Made by a program: the position numbers and the translations under genes
Assembly (NCBI GenBank): GCA_003599485.1
Contig: QZKM01000033.1
Span: forward strand, 1-33,351
Length of the DNA: 33,351 bases
Source of the DNA: Gammaproteobacteria bacterium
GTDB taxonomy: Bacteria; Pseudomonadota; Gammaproteobacteria; SURF-13
Direction of reading: 5' to 3'
Notes under the pieces: generated by a model
Told to the model about the DNA's origin: nothing
Databases searched by the model: none
Seen by the model: only the letters and a program-made list of their open reading frames with translations
In this document: positions 25,585 through 32,545 of the stretch, piece after piece
Layout of the letters: each line of letters begins with the position of its first letter
Position numbering within the stretch: position 1 is the first letter of the stretch

Positions 25585-25992
25585 TTGACCGCGCCCCGTC
25601 CTTCTCCCCTCTCCGGCCTGCGCCATCTGGCGCTCAACGTGAGCGACCTCGGCGCGTGCGAGCAGTTCTACGCGGGCTTGCTTGGCCTACGCGTGGACTG
25701 GCGGCCCGATGCGGACAATCTTTACCTCAGCTCCGGCAACGACAACCTCGCCCTGCACCGCGCCAAGAGTCCCCTCAACCGGCAGGCGCAGCCGCTCGAT
25801 CACTTCGGTTTCGTGCTGGATGCGCCTGAGCAGGTGGACGCCTGGCACGCCTGGCTGCGCGAGCGCGGCGTGGCCATCAAGGCCGCGCCGCGCGACCACC
25901 GCGACGGCTCGCGCAGCTTCTACTGCCTGGACCCGGACGGCAACACCGTGCAATTTATTTTCTTGCCAGCCAGGGTGCAAAATGATGCATAA
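25585..25992 (+). CDS. VOC-family metalloenzyme-like protein (glyoxalase/bleomycin-resistance fold)
   Basis: A 135-residue single-domain VOC protein. LRHLALNVSDLGACEQFYAGLLGLRV is the first beta-alpha-beta-beta-beta module, with a probable metal His in the first strand. LDHFGFVLD holds the second His, and FYCLDPDGNTVQFIFLP carries the DPDGN turn and the terminal metal ligand in the NTVQF strand (Gln in place of the usual Glu). A TTG at 25585 is the probable start; no clear ribosome site is visible. Members act as glyoxalase, dioxygenase or resistance proteins, and no specific substrate can be named. Confidence 0.85.
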   Translation: MTAPRPSPLSGLRHLALNVSDLGACEQFYAGLLGLRVDWRPDADNLYLSSGNDNLALHRAKSPLNRQAQPLDHFGFVLDAPEQVDAWHAWLRERGVAIKAAPRDHRDGSRSFYCLDPDGNTVQFIFLPARVQNDA

Positions 25993-25993
25993 T
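25963..25993 (+). promoter_or_regulatory. Candidate speD promoter
   Basis: TTGCCA (25963-25968) and CATAAT (25988-25993) are spaced by 19 bases, slightly long, and overlap the VOC gene stop. A start near 26000 would leave a leader of about 38 bases with a GGAGG ribosome site. Confidence 0.4.
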
Positions 25994-26037
25994 TGCGCGC
26001 TCATGTTTATCAGTATGGGTAGCCGGAGGACGCCGCC

Positions 26038-26874
26038 ATGTTGAAGCCGATCAAGAAACTCAAGCTGCAGGGCTTTAACAACCTGACCAAGACCTTGAGC
26101 TTCAACATCTACGATATGTGCTACGCCACCTCCGAGGCGCAGCAACTCGCGTACATCAAGTACATTGACGAGGCTTACAACGCCGAGCGCCTCACACACA
26201 TCCTCACCGAGGTGTGCCACATCATCGGCGCCAACATTCTCAACATCGCGCACCAGGACTACGACCCGCAGGGCGCGAGCGTGACCATGCTCATCTCCGA
26301 AGAGGCGGTGATCCCCGCCGAGGCCACCGGCGCCGAAGGTCCCGGCCCGCTGCCGGACCTGATGCGCGCCCCGGAGCCCGCCGCGCGCGAATCGGTGGTG
26401 GCGCATCTGGACAAGAGCCACATCACCGTGCACACCTACCCGGAGAGCCATCCCGACAAGGGCATCAGCACCTTCCGCGCCGACATTGACGTGTCCACCT
26501 GCGGACGCATCTCACCGCTGCGCGCCTTGAATTATCTGGTGCACAGCTTCGACTCGGACATCGTCATCATGGACTACCGCGTGCGCGGCTTCACGCGCGA
26601 CGTCACCGGCAAAAAGATTTTCATAGACCACAACATCAACTCGATCCAGAACTTCATAGACCGCGACACGCGTGAGCGCTACCAGATGATGGACGTGAAC
26701 GTTTACCAGGAAAACATCTTCCACACCAAGATGATCCTGAAGGAGTTCGGGCTGGACAACTATCTGTTCGGCACCACCGAGGCGGAGCTGGAACCCAAGG
26801 AACGCGAGCGCATCAAGCAAAGCCTGAAGCGCGAGATGTCGGAAATTTTCTACGGCCGCAACCTCGCGCGCTAG
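26038..26874 (+). CDS. speD: S-adenosylmethionine decarboxylase proenzyme (SpeD)
   Basis: A 278-residue SpeD of the E. coli type (264 residues). It forms the aminopropyl donor for spermidine. The proenzyme self-cleaves before Ser127 in [16 protein letters not shown] to form the pyruvoyl group. Strongly conserved segments are [61 protein letters not shown]-like [11 protein letters not shown], and [14 protein letters not shown]. Relative to E. coli it has an insertion of about 15 residues before the cleavage site ([13 protein letters not shown]). The ATG follows a GGAGG. speE is not adjacent. An intergenic hairpin separates it from coq7. Confidence 0.97.
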   Translation: MLKPIKKLKLQGFNNLTKTLSFNIYDMCYATSEAQQLAYIKYIDEAYNAERLTHILTEVCHIIGANILNIAHQDYDPQGASVTMLISEEAVIPAEATGAEGPGPLPDLMRAPEPAARESVVAHLDKSHITVHTYPESHPDKGISTFRADIDVSTCGRISPLRALNYLVHSFDSDIVIMDYRVRGFTRDVTGKKIFIDHNINSIQNFIDRDTRERYQMMDVNVYQENIFHTKMILKEFGLDNYLFGTTEAELEPKERERIKQSLKREMSEIFYGRNLAR

Positions 26875-26884
26875 AATCTGTCTC

Positions 26885-26914
26885 CCCCTCTCCCCGCGCA
26901 AACGGGGAGAGGGG
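26885..26914. repeat. Perfect 12-bp hairpin between convergent speD and coq7
   Basis: CCCCTCTCCCCG, a six-base loop CGCAAA and CGGGGAGAGGGG form a perfect stem 11 bases past the speD stop. Neither side has a T-run, so it is not a standard intrinsic terminator. The motif is common as a dispersed element and may block or slow convergent transcription. Confidence 0.6.
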
Positions 26915-26936
26915 TTGAAAGCCGTTATTTCCGCGC

Positions 26937-27581
26937 TTACAACCAGTACGCCGTACCCGTCATCACCCCGGCGCTCAGCGCCATGAGCCTTTTCACCGGC
27001 TGCGGCAACTCCGCCGCTCCCGCCTCCACCGCCTGGGTCGCATGCATCGCCTCGTCCGCGCGCATCGCCTCCAGTATCGCGCGGCTTCTCCCGTCCTCTT
27101 GGGGCAGGCGCGCGATATGGTTATCAAGGTGGCGCACCACCTGGCGTTCGGTCTCGACCACAAAGCCCAGGCTCCATTTATCGCCGGCCAGGCCCGAAAC
27201 CAGCCCGATGGCGAACGACCCGGCGTACCACACCGGATTCAACGCGCTGGTGCGTCCGCCCAGCTCGCGCACGCGCTGTTCGCACCAGGCCAGATGATCG
27301 TTTTCTTCCGCCGCCGCGCGCTCCATGTGCGCGCGCAGTTCCGGTTTTCCGGCGCTCAAGGCATGGCCGCGATACAAGGCCTGCGCCGCCACCTCACCCG
27401 CGTGATTGACGCGCATCAGCCGCGCCGCCTCGGCCTGGCTGCCTGCGTCCAGTTTCGCATCGCTTGAGTCCGCCGGCCCGGGCGCGGGCCGCTGCGCGGA
27501 AGCGGGCGCGCACACCGTGCGCAACGCCTCATCCAGCCCCATCAAAATCCGGTCGGCCAGGCTGTAGGAACGAATGGTCAT
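26937..27581 (-). CDS. coq7: Coq7/UbiF-type demethoxyubiquinone hydroxylase
   Basis: A 214-residue di-iron monooxygenase for ubiquinone synthesis. The E/ExxH ligands are visible: Glu63 in NHAGEVAAQAL, Glu93-x-x-His96 in AEENDHLAWC, Glu in FVVETERQVVRHL, and Glu-x-x-His near the end in RADEAMHATQA. The protein is of the ferritin-like Coq7 type rather than the flavin UbiF type. The start ATG at 27579-27581 has no Shine-Dalgarno; GATACT (27588-27593) lies 6 bases before it and TTGCGC (27611-27616) 17 bases further upstream, a possible promoter for a leaderless message. It is convergent with speD and divergent from the next gene. Confidence 0.95.
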   Translation of the reverse strand: MTIRSYSLADRILMGLDEALRTVCAPASAQRPAPGPADSSDAKLDAGSQAEAARLMRVNHAGEVAAQALYRGHALSAGKPELRAHMERAAAEENDHLAWCEQRVRELGGRTSALNPVWYAGSFAIGLVSGLAGDKWSLGFVVETERQVVRHLDNHIARLPQEDGRSRAILEAMRADEAMHATQAVEAGAAELPQPVKRLMALSAGVMTGTAYWL

Positions 27582-27621
27582 GGTTAAAGTATCATGCGGC
27601 GCATGGCGGCGCGCAAGCGTT

Positions 27622-27627
27622 TATAAT
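27622..27627 (+). promoter_or_regulatory. -10 element of the [2Fe-2S] protein gene
   Basis: A perfect TATAAT lies 25 bases before the ATG at 27653. No convincing -35 is visible. It sits in the 71-base gap between divergent coq7 and this gene and would give a leader of about 18 bases without a Shine-Dalgarno. Confidence 0.45.
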
Positions 27628-27652
27628 AGCTTTTTTCCGGCGCAACCCCGCT

Positions 27653-27976
27653 ATGAGCGAACCCTATTACCGCTACCACGTCTTTTTCTGCACCAACCAG
27701 CGCGAGGAAGGCAGAACCTGCTGCAACAACTGCGGCGCGCAGGCGATGCGCGATTACGCCAAACAGCGCGTGCATGAACTCGGCCTCGCGCGCAAGGGCG
27801 GCGACGGCAAGGTGCGCATCAACAATGCAGGTTGCCTGGACCGCTGCGAGGAAGGACCGGTCATCGTGGTCTATCCCGAGGGCGTGTGGTACAGCTACGT
27901 GGACAAGGAAGACATAGACGAGATCATTGAGGAGCATTTACAACACGGCCGCCCCGTCGAGCGGCTGCGTATTTGA
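27653..27976 (+). CDS. [2Fe-2S] thioredoxin-like ferredoxin protein
   Basis: A 107-residue thioredoxin-fold [2Fe-2S] ferredoxin. Cysteines are at 13, 23, 24, 27, 61 and 65. The cluster set is probably Cys13 (FFCTNQ), one of the CCNNC cysteines, Cys61 and Cys65 (AGCLDRCEEGPVIVVYPEG), the motif seen in Shethna-type and NuoE-like domains. Its redox partner is unknown. It ends four bases before the TTG alternative start of the ABC ATPase gene (stop overlaps TTGA) and two bases before its ATG, so the two are probably co-translated. No known shared function is evident. Confidence 0.9.
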   Translation: MSEPYYRYHVFFCTNQREEGRTCCNNCGAQAMRDYAKQRVHELGLARKGGDGKVRINNAGCLDRCEEGPVIVVYPEGVWYSYVDKEDIDEIIEEHLQHGRPVERLRI

Positions 27977-27978
27977 AC

Positions 27979-28914
27979 ATGCCACAGGCGGCGTCCCCCA
28001 CGTGCAACGCCGTCACCGCGCGCGGACTGAGCAAACTCTACAATGGCGCGCCCGCGGTAGACGGCATAGACCTCGACATCCCCTCCGGACTCTGCTTCGG
28101 CCTGCTCGGCCCGAACGGCGCGGGTAAAACCACCACGCTGCGCATGCTGCTCGGCGCCACGCCACCGAACGGCGGCACGCTTGCAGTGCTGGGCTACCCG
28201 ATTCCCGTACAGGCGCGTGAGATGCGCGCGCGCGTGGGCGTAGTGCCGCAGCAGGACAATCTCGACCCCGATTTCACCGTCATCGAAAATCTGCGCGTGT
28301 ACGCCAGCTATTTCGGCCTGTCCGGCCCCGCGCTGGAACGGCGCATTGAAGAGGTGCTGCATTTCGCGGCGCTGGAGAGCAAGACGCGGGCCGGCATCAA
28401 CACCCTGTCCGGCGGCATGAAGCGCCGCCTTACCCTGGCGCGCGCGCTCATCAACGACCCGGAACTCCTGGTGCTCGACGAGCCCACCACCGGCCTCGAT
28501 CCGCAGGCGCGCCAGATGCTGTGGCAGCGCTTGCGCACGCTGATGACGCAAGGCAAGACCCTGATTCTCACCACGCACTACATGGAAGAGGCCGAGCGCC
28601 TGTGCCAGCGTATCGCGGTGATGGATCATGGCCGTATCCTGGCCGAAGACAGCCCGGCGGGGCTGATCGGGCGCCACATCGAACCGCAAGTGATCGAGGT
28701 GTACGGCGCCGATGTCGAAACCTGGTTCAACACTCACGCGCGCGCGCGCGTGGAGCGCGCGGAGCGCATTGGCGAAACCGTATTCTGCTACGCCCACGAC
28801 ATGCGTGAGTTGCTGGACGACCTCGCCGCGCGCCCCAGCCTGCGCTACATCCACCGTCCGGCCAACCTGGAAGACGTATTCCTCAAACTCACCGGACGCG
28901 ATTTGCGCGATTAA
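27979..28914 (+). CDS. ABC transporter ATP-binding protein, NodI/daunorubicin-type
   Basis: A 311-residue ATPase of the ABC-2 exporter class. Walker A is GPNGAGKTT, the Q-loop PQQDNLDPDF, the signature TLSGGMKRRL, Walker B LLVLDEPTTGLDPQ and the H-loop THYMEEAERL. The C-terminal extension resembles NodI/DrrA subunits. With the downstream permease it would export a lipid-linked saccharide, drug or other unidentified molecule. I prefer ATG 27979; a TTG at 27973 overlaps the preceding stop. The partner gene is 209 bases downstream, an unusually wide gap that holds an inserted repeat element. Confidence 0.92.
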   Translation: MPQAASPTCNAVTARGLSKLYNGAPAVDGIDLDIPSGLCFGLLGPNGAGKTTTLRMLLGATPPNGGTLAVLGYPIPVQAREMRARVGVVPQQDNLDPDFTVIENLRVYASYFGLSGPALERRIEEVLHFAALESKTRAGINTLSGGMKRRLTLARALINDPELLVLDEPTTGLDPQARQMLWQRLRTLMTQGKTLILTTHYMEEAERLCQRIAVMDHGRILAEDSPAGLIGRHIEPQVIEVYGADVETWFNTHARARVERAERIGETVFCYAHDMRELLDDLAARPSLRYIHRPANLEDVFLKLTGRDLRD

Positions 28915-28924
28915 TCCATTTTTT

Positions 28925-28953
28925 CCGTCATTCCCGCGAAAGCGGGAATCCAG
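28925..28953. repeat. Inverted repeat, left arm, ATTCCCGCG-type
   Basis: CCGTCATTCCCGCGAAAGCG continues to GGAATCCAG. It is itself a hairpin (TTCCCGC/GCGGGAA) and pairs, inverted, with 29086-29114 (27 of 29 positions). This type of repeat is common in many proteobacteria. Confidence 0.85.
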
Positions 28954-28965
28954 TATATTCTTACA

Positions 28966-29082
28966 ATGATGGCCGCCATTACACGGGAAAAACAGATTAA
29001 GAAATGGCGAAGAGCTTGGAAAATTTCCTTGATCGGGGCAACAAACCCTCTTTGGCGGGATTTATGGAGCGAGATTTTATAA
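28966..29082 (+). pseudogene. 3' fragment of a GIY-YIG nuclease-superfamily gene
   Basis: Translation from 28966 gives 38 residues, MMAAITREKQIKKWRRAWKI then SLIGATNPLWRDLWSEIL and a TAA stop. This is the typical C-terminus of the small (about 95-residue) GIY-YIG superfamily proteins, which normally ends with an ITREKQIKKWRR..LI..NP.W.DL pattern. The N-terminal half containing the GIY-YIG catalytic residues is missing, replaced upstream by a repeat. It is a remnant carried inside an inverted-repeat element that splits the two exporter genes. The fragment cannot be an active nuclease. Confidence 0.85.
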
Positions 29083-29085
29083 CCC

Positions 29086-29114
29086 CTGGATTCCCGCGTA
29101 CGCGGGAATGACGG
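29086..29114. repeat. Inverted repeat, right arm, ATTCCCGCG-type
   Basis: CTGGATTCCCGCGTACGCGG continues to GAATGACGG, the inverted partner of 28925-28953. The differences lie only in the hairpin loop (GAAA versus GTAC region). It ends 9 bases before the permease start. Confidence 0.85.
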
Positions 29115-29123
29115 AATTTTTAA

Positions 29124-29900
29124 ATGAATTTGTTATTCCCCGCCCTAAGCCTGCGCTGGATACCCGTGTGGCGGCGCAATTTTCTGGTGTGGCGCAAGCT
29201 GTTCGGCCCCTCCATGGTCGGCAACTTCGTCGAGCCGCTGCTGTATCTGCTCGCGCTCGGCTTCGGCCTCGGCGTGTTTGTGGGCGAGATGCAGGGCATG
29301 CCCTACAGCGTGTTCCTCGCATCGGGCCTGGTGTGCGCCTCCGCCATGAATACCGCCACCTTCGAGGGATTGTACTCGGCCTACACGCGCATGGCGCACC
29401 AGCAAACCTGGGGCGGCATGCTCGCCACGCCGCTCATGGTGGACGACATCGTGCTGGGTGAAATGCTCTGGGCCGCCACCAAAAGCCTGATCTCGGCCGC
29501 ACCCATCCTCGCGGTCGCGGCGGCCCTGGGGCTGGTGCACGGCATGAACGCCCTGTGGGTGCTGCCGCTGGTATTGCTCGCGGGCGCATCCTTTGCCGCG
29601 CTCGCGCTGTGCGTCACCGCCTTCGCCAGGAGCTACGACTTTTTCGTGTATTACTTCACCCTCGTCATCACCCCCATGTTTCTGTTGAGCGGCACCTTCT
29701 TTCCCCTCGACGCCATGCCTGACGCCGTGCAATGGGGCGCGCAAATCCTGCCGCTCACCCATGCCGTGGAGCTGGTGCGCCCGCTCATGACCGGCGCACC
29801 GCACAGCCAGCCCCTGCTCCACCTCGCCGTACTCACCCTCTACGCCGCGGCCGGCCTGTATTTCGCCTGCCTCCTGCTGCGCCGCCGGCTCATGGCCTGA
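29124..29900 (+). CDS. ABC-2 type permease, NodJ-like
   Basis: A 258-residue integral membrane protein with about six hydrophobic segments. ABC-2 features include [34 protein letters not shown], the [20 protein letters not shown] loop and the conserved [14 protein letters not shown] between the last helices. It pairs with the upstream NodI-like ATPase. No substrate is evident. The ATG at 29124 follows AAATG-rich repeat-flanking sequence with no clear ribosome site. The repeat element between the two partners probably inserted after the operon formed. Confidence 0.9.
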   Translation: MNLLFPALSLRWIPVWRRNFLVWRKLFGPSMVGNFVEPLLYLLALGFGLGVFVGEMQGMPYSVFLASGLVCASAMNTATFEGLYSAYTRMAHQQTWGGMLATPLMVDDIVLGEMLWAATKSLISAAPILAVAAALGLVHGMNALWVLPLVLLAGASFAALALCVTAFARSYDFFVYYFTLVITPMFLLSGTFFPLDAMPDAVQWGAQILPLTHAVELVRPLMTGAPHSQPLLHLAVLTLYAAAGLYFACLLLRRRLMA

Positions 29901-29919
29901 CCGGAACAGGCTGCGGCCC

Positions 29920-29948
29920 TTGCCGCGCCGCGCGCTTTCCTGTAAAAT
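29920..29948 (+). promoter_or_regulatory. Promoter of rplM-rpsI
   Basis: TTGCCG (29920-29925) and TAAAAT (29943-29948) are spaced by 17 bases. Transcription would begin near 29955, about 35 bases before the rplM start, with a GGAG ribosome site in between. Confidence 0.6.
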
Positions 29949-29989
29949 TTCCGGTTCTTTGCAGCGAGTTTGAGTTTTTGGAGACGATG

Positions 29990-30418
29990 ATGAAGACCTT
30001 TAACGCCAGGCCCGAAACCGTCCAGCAGGGCTGGTACGTGGTGGACGCCGACGGCAAAACCCTGGGCAGGCTGGCCAGCGCCATCGCGCTGCGCCTCAAG
30101 GGCAAACACAAGCCCGAATACACCCCGCACGTGGACACCGGCGACTTCATCGTGGTGGTCAACGCCGGAAAGCTGCGCGTCACCGGCAACAAGCTGAATG
30201 ACAAACTGTATCAGCAGCACACCGGCACCATCGGCAATTTAAAGACCGCCACCCTGGGCAAGCTGCTGCAAACCAGGCCGGAGCGCGTGCTGGAAACCGC
30301 GGTCAAGGGCATGCTGCCCAAAAACCCGCTCGGGCGCGCGATGTTCCGCAAGCTCAAAGTCTACAAGGGCGCCGCGCACCCGCACAGCGCGCAGCAACCC
30401 AAGCCGTTAAATATCTAA
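29990..30418 (+). CDS. rplM: 50S ribosomal protein L13
   Basis: A 142-residue L13, identical in length to E. coli. It begins [22 protein letters not shown] and contains [35 protein letters not shown] and [23 protein letters not shown]. It is an early-assembling 23S rRNA-binding protein. I chose the second of two adjacent ATGs (29990) because GGAG is then six bases away and the length matches the family. It is the first gene of the rplM-rpsI operon. Confidence 0.97.
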   Translation: MKTFNARPETVQQGWYVVDADGKTLGRLASAIALRLKGKHKPEYTPHVDTGDFIVVVNAGKLRVTGNKLNDKLYQQHTGTIGNLKTATLGKLLQTRPERVLETAVKGMLPKNPLGRAMFRKLKVYKGAAHPHSAQQPKPLNI

Positions 30419-30431
30419 CCTGGAAACACAC

Positions 30432-30821
30432 ATGGCACACACTCCCAGCAGCACCGGCCGGCGCAAAAGCTCCACCGCGCGCGTGCGCTTAAGCAAAGGC
30501 AAAGGCGCGATCACCATCAACGGCCGCTCCATTGAAAACTATTTTGGCCGCGAAACCGCGCGCATGGTGGTACGCCAGCCGCTCGAAGCCGTGAAGCTCA
30601 CCGGCAACTTCGACGTGCACGTCAACGTGCACGGCGGCGGCAACATCGGCCAGGCCGGCGCCATCCGCCACGGCATCGCGCGCGCCCTCATCGCCTACGA
30701 CGAAACCCTGCGCGCCCCGCTGCGCAAGGAAGGCCTGGTCACGCGCGACGCGCGCGAAGTCGAACGCAAAAAAGTGGGCCTGCACAAGGCAAGAAGGGCG
30801 CCGCAGTATTCGAAACGATAA
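30432..30821 (+). CDS. rpsI: 30S ribosomal protein S9
   Basis: A 129-residue S9. [75 protein letters not shown] are the standard conserved regions. The C-terminal SKR tail that reaches the P site is intact. It follows rplM by 13 bases. The usual gammaproteobacterial downstream neighbours (such as petA or sspA) are absent; the operon ends at a repeat-rich region. Confidence 0.97.
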   Translation: MAHTPSSTGRRKSSTARVRLSKGKGAITINGRSIENYFGRETARMVVRQPLEAVKLTGNFDVHVNVHGGGNIGQAGAIRHGIARALIAYDETLRAPLRKEGLVTRDAREVERKKVGLHKARRAPQYSKR

Positions 30822-30828
30822 CACCATG

Positions 30829-30863
30829 CAGGGAAAAGGGGAAAGATACAAGGGCAAAGGGAG
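30829..30863. repeat. Purine-rich repeat, copy A
   Basis: CAGGGAAAAGGGG followed by AAAGATACAAGGGCAAAGGG. The core AAAGATACAAGG recurs at 31352-31381 and, inverted, at 31230-31266 and 31400-31444. It lies directly before, and may supply the ribosome site for, the four-helix-bundle gene. Confidence 0.8.
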
Positions 30864-31219
30864 TGGACTCCTTTGAGAGCCTGGATGTATGGAAACGAAG
30901 TTGCCGTCTGTGCGTTGAAATATACCGCGCCCTGGAAACTTGCCGGGAATTCGGCTTCAAAGATCAGATTACGCGGGCGGCACTGTCTGTACCCTCGAAC
31001 ATTGCCGAAGGATATGAGCGCAATACATCCAAAGAGTATGCTCACTTCCTGAAAATCGCCAAGGGCTCATGCGGCGAATTGCGCACACAGCTTTACATAG
31101 GCGTCGAGTTAGGGCTGATTAACAAAGCAAAAGCCAAGGACTATATAAAAGAGGCAACAGAATTAGCCAAAATGCTTCAGGGCATTGTTAAAAAGTTAAG
31201 TTTGAAGACATCAAAGTAA
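30863..31219 (+). CDS. Four-helix bundle protein (23S rRNA intervening-sequence/S23 family)
   Basis: A 118-residue helical protein of the four-helix-bundle/IVS23 family: FESLDVWKRSCRLCVEIYRAL, FGFKDQITRAALSVPSNIAEGYERNTSKEYAHFLKIAKGSCGELRTQLYIG and a C-terminal helix. Members occur inside 23S rRNA intervening sequences or in chromosomes; their molecular role is unknown. The start is GTG 30863, with an AGGG from repeat A eight bases upstream. The gene lies between inverted copies of the repeat (A and B), suggesting that the repeats and gene may move or be copied as a unit. Confidence 0.9.
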   Translation: MDSFESLDVWKRSCRLCVEIYRALETCREFGFKDQITRAALSVPSNIAEGYERNTSKEYAHFLKIAKGSCGELRTQLYIGVELGLINKAKAKDYIKEATELAKMLQGIVKKLSLKTSK

Positions 31220-31229
31220 CTTGCCGGCG

Positions 31230-31266
31230 CCCCCTTTTCCCTTGTATCTTTTCCCTTTGCCCTGTA
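31230..31266. repeat. Purine-rich repeat, inverted copy B
   Basis: Read on the minus strand it gives CAGGGCAAAGGGAAAAGATA followed by CAAGGGAAAAGGGG, the inverse of copies A and C. It lies between the four-helix-bundle gene and the tRNA. Confidence 0.8.
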
Positions 31267-31271
31267 GTCAT

Positions 31272-31345
31272 TGGGGGATCGTCTAGCGGTAGGACTGCGG
31301 ACTCTGACTCCGCCAACCTTGGTTCGAATCCAAGTCCCCCAGCCA
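31272..31345 (+). tRNA. tRNA-Gln (anticodon CUG), with encoded CCA
   Basis: The cloverleaf folds completely. The acceptor TGGGGGA (31272-31278) pairs with TCCCCCA (31335-31341). The discriminator is G, and CCA is encoded at 31343-31345. The D stem GTC/GAC encloses TAGCGGTAG. The anticodon stem GCGGA/TCCGC encloses CTCTGAC, with anticodon CTG at 31304-31306. The T stem CTTGG/CCAAG encloses TTCGAAT. Anticodon CUG reads CAG and acceptor U1-A72 with G73 fits bacterial tRNA-Gln. The gene sits between inverted repeat copies B and C. Confidence 0.97.
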
Positions 31346-31351
31346 TAACAA

Positions 31352-31381
31352 CAGGGCAAAGATACAAGGGGAAAGGGGAAA
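31352..31381. repeat. Purine-rich repeat, copy C
   Basis: CAGGGCAAAGATACAAGGGG followed by AAAGGGGAAA. It is direct relative to copy A and inverted relative to B, so the tRNA lies within an inverted pair. Confidence 0.8.
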
Positions 31382-31399
31382 CAAAACCTGACCCCAGGC

Positions 31400-31444
31400 C
31401 CTTTTGCCTTTTTCCTTGTATCTTTGCCCTTTTCCCTTTCCCCT
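31400..31444. repeat. Purine-rich repeat, inverted copy D
   Basis: Minus-strand reading gives CAGGGGAAAGGGAAAAGGGC, then AAAGATACAAGG and a further AAAAGG-rich tail. With C it forms another inverted pair, 20 bases apart. It ends next to the stop codon of the SEC-C protein gene. Confidence 0.8.
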
Positions 31445-31448
31445 GCTT

Positions 31449-32072
31449 TTACGTCCACAACGCCTCGCCGCGCGCCTCTTTCTCGGCGATATCTTTTAAA
31501 AATTCCTGCGGGCCGAAGCCGAACCAGCGCTCGTTACGCTGATACAGAAACGGGCGCAGGGTTTCCATCGAGTATCTCTGGTACCAGGCCAGCACCTTTT
31601 CATCCGGGTCGCGCCCGGCCGACACCAGCACGTCCACCGGCTTGCCGCGCCACTGCGAGCGCCCGGTGAGCACAATCACGCCGGATTTGTTCGGCTGCAT
31701 CCACTCGGGCAGCGGGCTCCCCGCCTCCGCCCAGCCGCAGAAAAATACCCGGCACGGATCCTGCGGACGTTGTTCATGGATAGTGCAGTGATGCCCGTCG
31801 CTGTACGGGCACGGATGGCCCAAATAAATATCCTTCCCCAGCACGCGCGTCCTGAGCCAGCCGTCGCAGCACAGCGAACAGTCGCCGCACGGTCGCGGAG
31901 CTGCGCTCCGCGCTAACTCTGCTTGTCCCCCCCTTTGCAAAAGAGGGGCGGAGGGGGGATTTGATTTAAGCGCGGCAGGCCGCGCCGCGCCGTGGCACTT
32001 TTTGTATTTCAACCCGCTGCCGCACGGGCAGGGGTCGTTGCGTCCGGGTGTGCTCAATACACTTTTCCTCAC
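31449..32072 (-). CDS. SEC-C motif / YkgJ-like cysteine-cluster protein with repeat-derived linker
   Basis: A 207-residue protein. An N-terminal SEC-C zinc motif, NDPCPCGSGLKYKKCHG, is followed by a linker of about 35 residues and then a YkgJ-type cluster, CGDCSLCC, with further Cys in CPYSDGHHCTIHEQRPQDPCRVFFC. The YkgJ (UPF0153) family is proposed to bind zinc or an Fe-S cluster; function is unknown. The linker (including KSNPPSAPLLQRGGQ and AELARSAAPRP) is encoded by two palindromic repeats at 31895-31911 and 31927-31958. The start could be GTG 32072 or TTG 32057; the latter has the better ribosome site (AGGA 8 bases away). It stands alone, downstream of a toxin-antitoxin-like pair. Confidence 0.85.
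   Translation of the reverse strand: MRKSVLSTPGRNDPCPCGSGLKYKKCHGAARPAALKSNPPSAPLLQRGGQAELARSAAPRPCGDCSLCCDGWLRTRVLGKDIYLGHPCPYSDGHHCTIHEQRPQDPCRVFFCGWAEAGSPLPEWMQPNKSGVIVLTGRSQWRGKPVDVLVSAGRDPDEKVLAWYQRYSMETLRPFLYQRNERWFGFGPQEFLKDIAEKEARGEALWT
31895..31958. repeat. Palindromic repeats inserted in a coding region
   Basis: GCGGAGCTGCGCTCCGC (31895-31911) is a perfect 8-bp stem. The nearby element at 31927-31958 has CCCCCCC-TTTGCAAAAGAGGGG and GGGGGG arms, a type found scattered in many genomes. Both lie inside the SEC-C/YkgJ gene, in frame, encoding its linker. Confidence 0.7.
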
Positions 32073-32111
32073 GGGTTTGACCCGCTCACAAATTCCATTT
32101 AAACCAGCCGC

Positions 32112-32167
32112 GCAGCCCGGATGCAGCGCAGCCTGCCTGCGCAGGCAGACGGAGTCCGGGTGTCGTT
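32112..32167. repeat. 56-bp palindromic repeat, copy 1
   Basis: The 56 bases GCAGCCCGGATG...GTGTCGTT are identical to 32831-32886. The internal 16-mer CTGCCTGCGCAGGCAG is a perfect palindrome and CCCGGA/TCCGGG forms an outer stem. It abuts the stop codon of the DUF5615 gene. Confidence 0.95.
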
Positions 32168-32545
32168 TTAACCAGGCCCGCCCAAGGGAAGGGGGCGCAC
32201 GCGAATACGGCTTTGCTCGATAACCACGACACTACCTTGCTCCAACTCCTTGCGGAGGGATTCTATATTGGCAAGCAGAATCGCCAATTGATGTTCCGGC
32301 CTGCGTTCTATCTCGCGCCGGAACAAAACAAAGGATGGGGAACTGCTGTCGCGCAATGCAAGCAAGGCGCTAAAGTCCGTGTCTGCAGAAAGCAGGATGC
32401 GGCCTTCCGCGGCGGCCAACTCGATTACCACCTCGTCTTTGGCGGACTGTAAACCGCGCTCCCGTATATGGGAGGCATCATATCCCGCTGCTCGCAATCC
32501 TTCGGCAACAGCGGGTGACAGTGCATTATCCACCAAAAACTTCAA
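32168..32545 (-). CDS. DUF5615 PIN-like protein, probable toxin
   Basis: A 125-residue PIN-like protein of the DUF5615/Mut7-C-related family. The start [24 protein letters not shown] has the first acidic residue at Asp6. KDEVV (Asp37, Glu38) and SADTDFSAL (Asp55, Asp57) provide the other likely metal ligands of a ribonuclease site. [16 protein letters not shown] follows. It is co-translated with the upstream DUF433 gene (overlap ATGA, 32542-32545), a pairing described as a toxin-antitoxin-like arrangement. The stop codon lies exactly at the boundary of the 56-bp repeat. Toxicity is inferred from family and context. Confidence 0.87.
   Translation of the reverse strand: MKFLVDNALSPAVAEGLRAAGYDASHIRERGLQSAKDEVVIELAAAEGRILLSADTDFSALLALRDSSSPSFVLFRREIERRPEHQLAILLANIESLRKELEQGSVVVIEQSRIRVRPLPLGGPG

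Noticed and set aside
26885-26914. Intrinsic bidirectional terminator for speD and coq7
   Set aside because: The 12-bp stem is perfect, but neither strand has a T-run, so I list it as a hairpin repeat only.
30829-31444. CRISPR array
   Set aside because: The repeats are unevenly spaced, of both orientations, and enclose a gene and a tRNA rather than short unique spacers.
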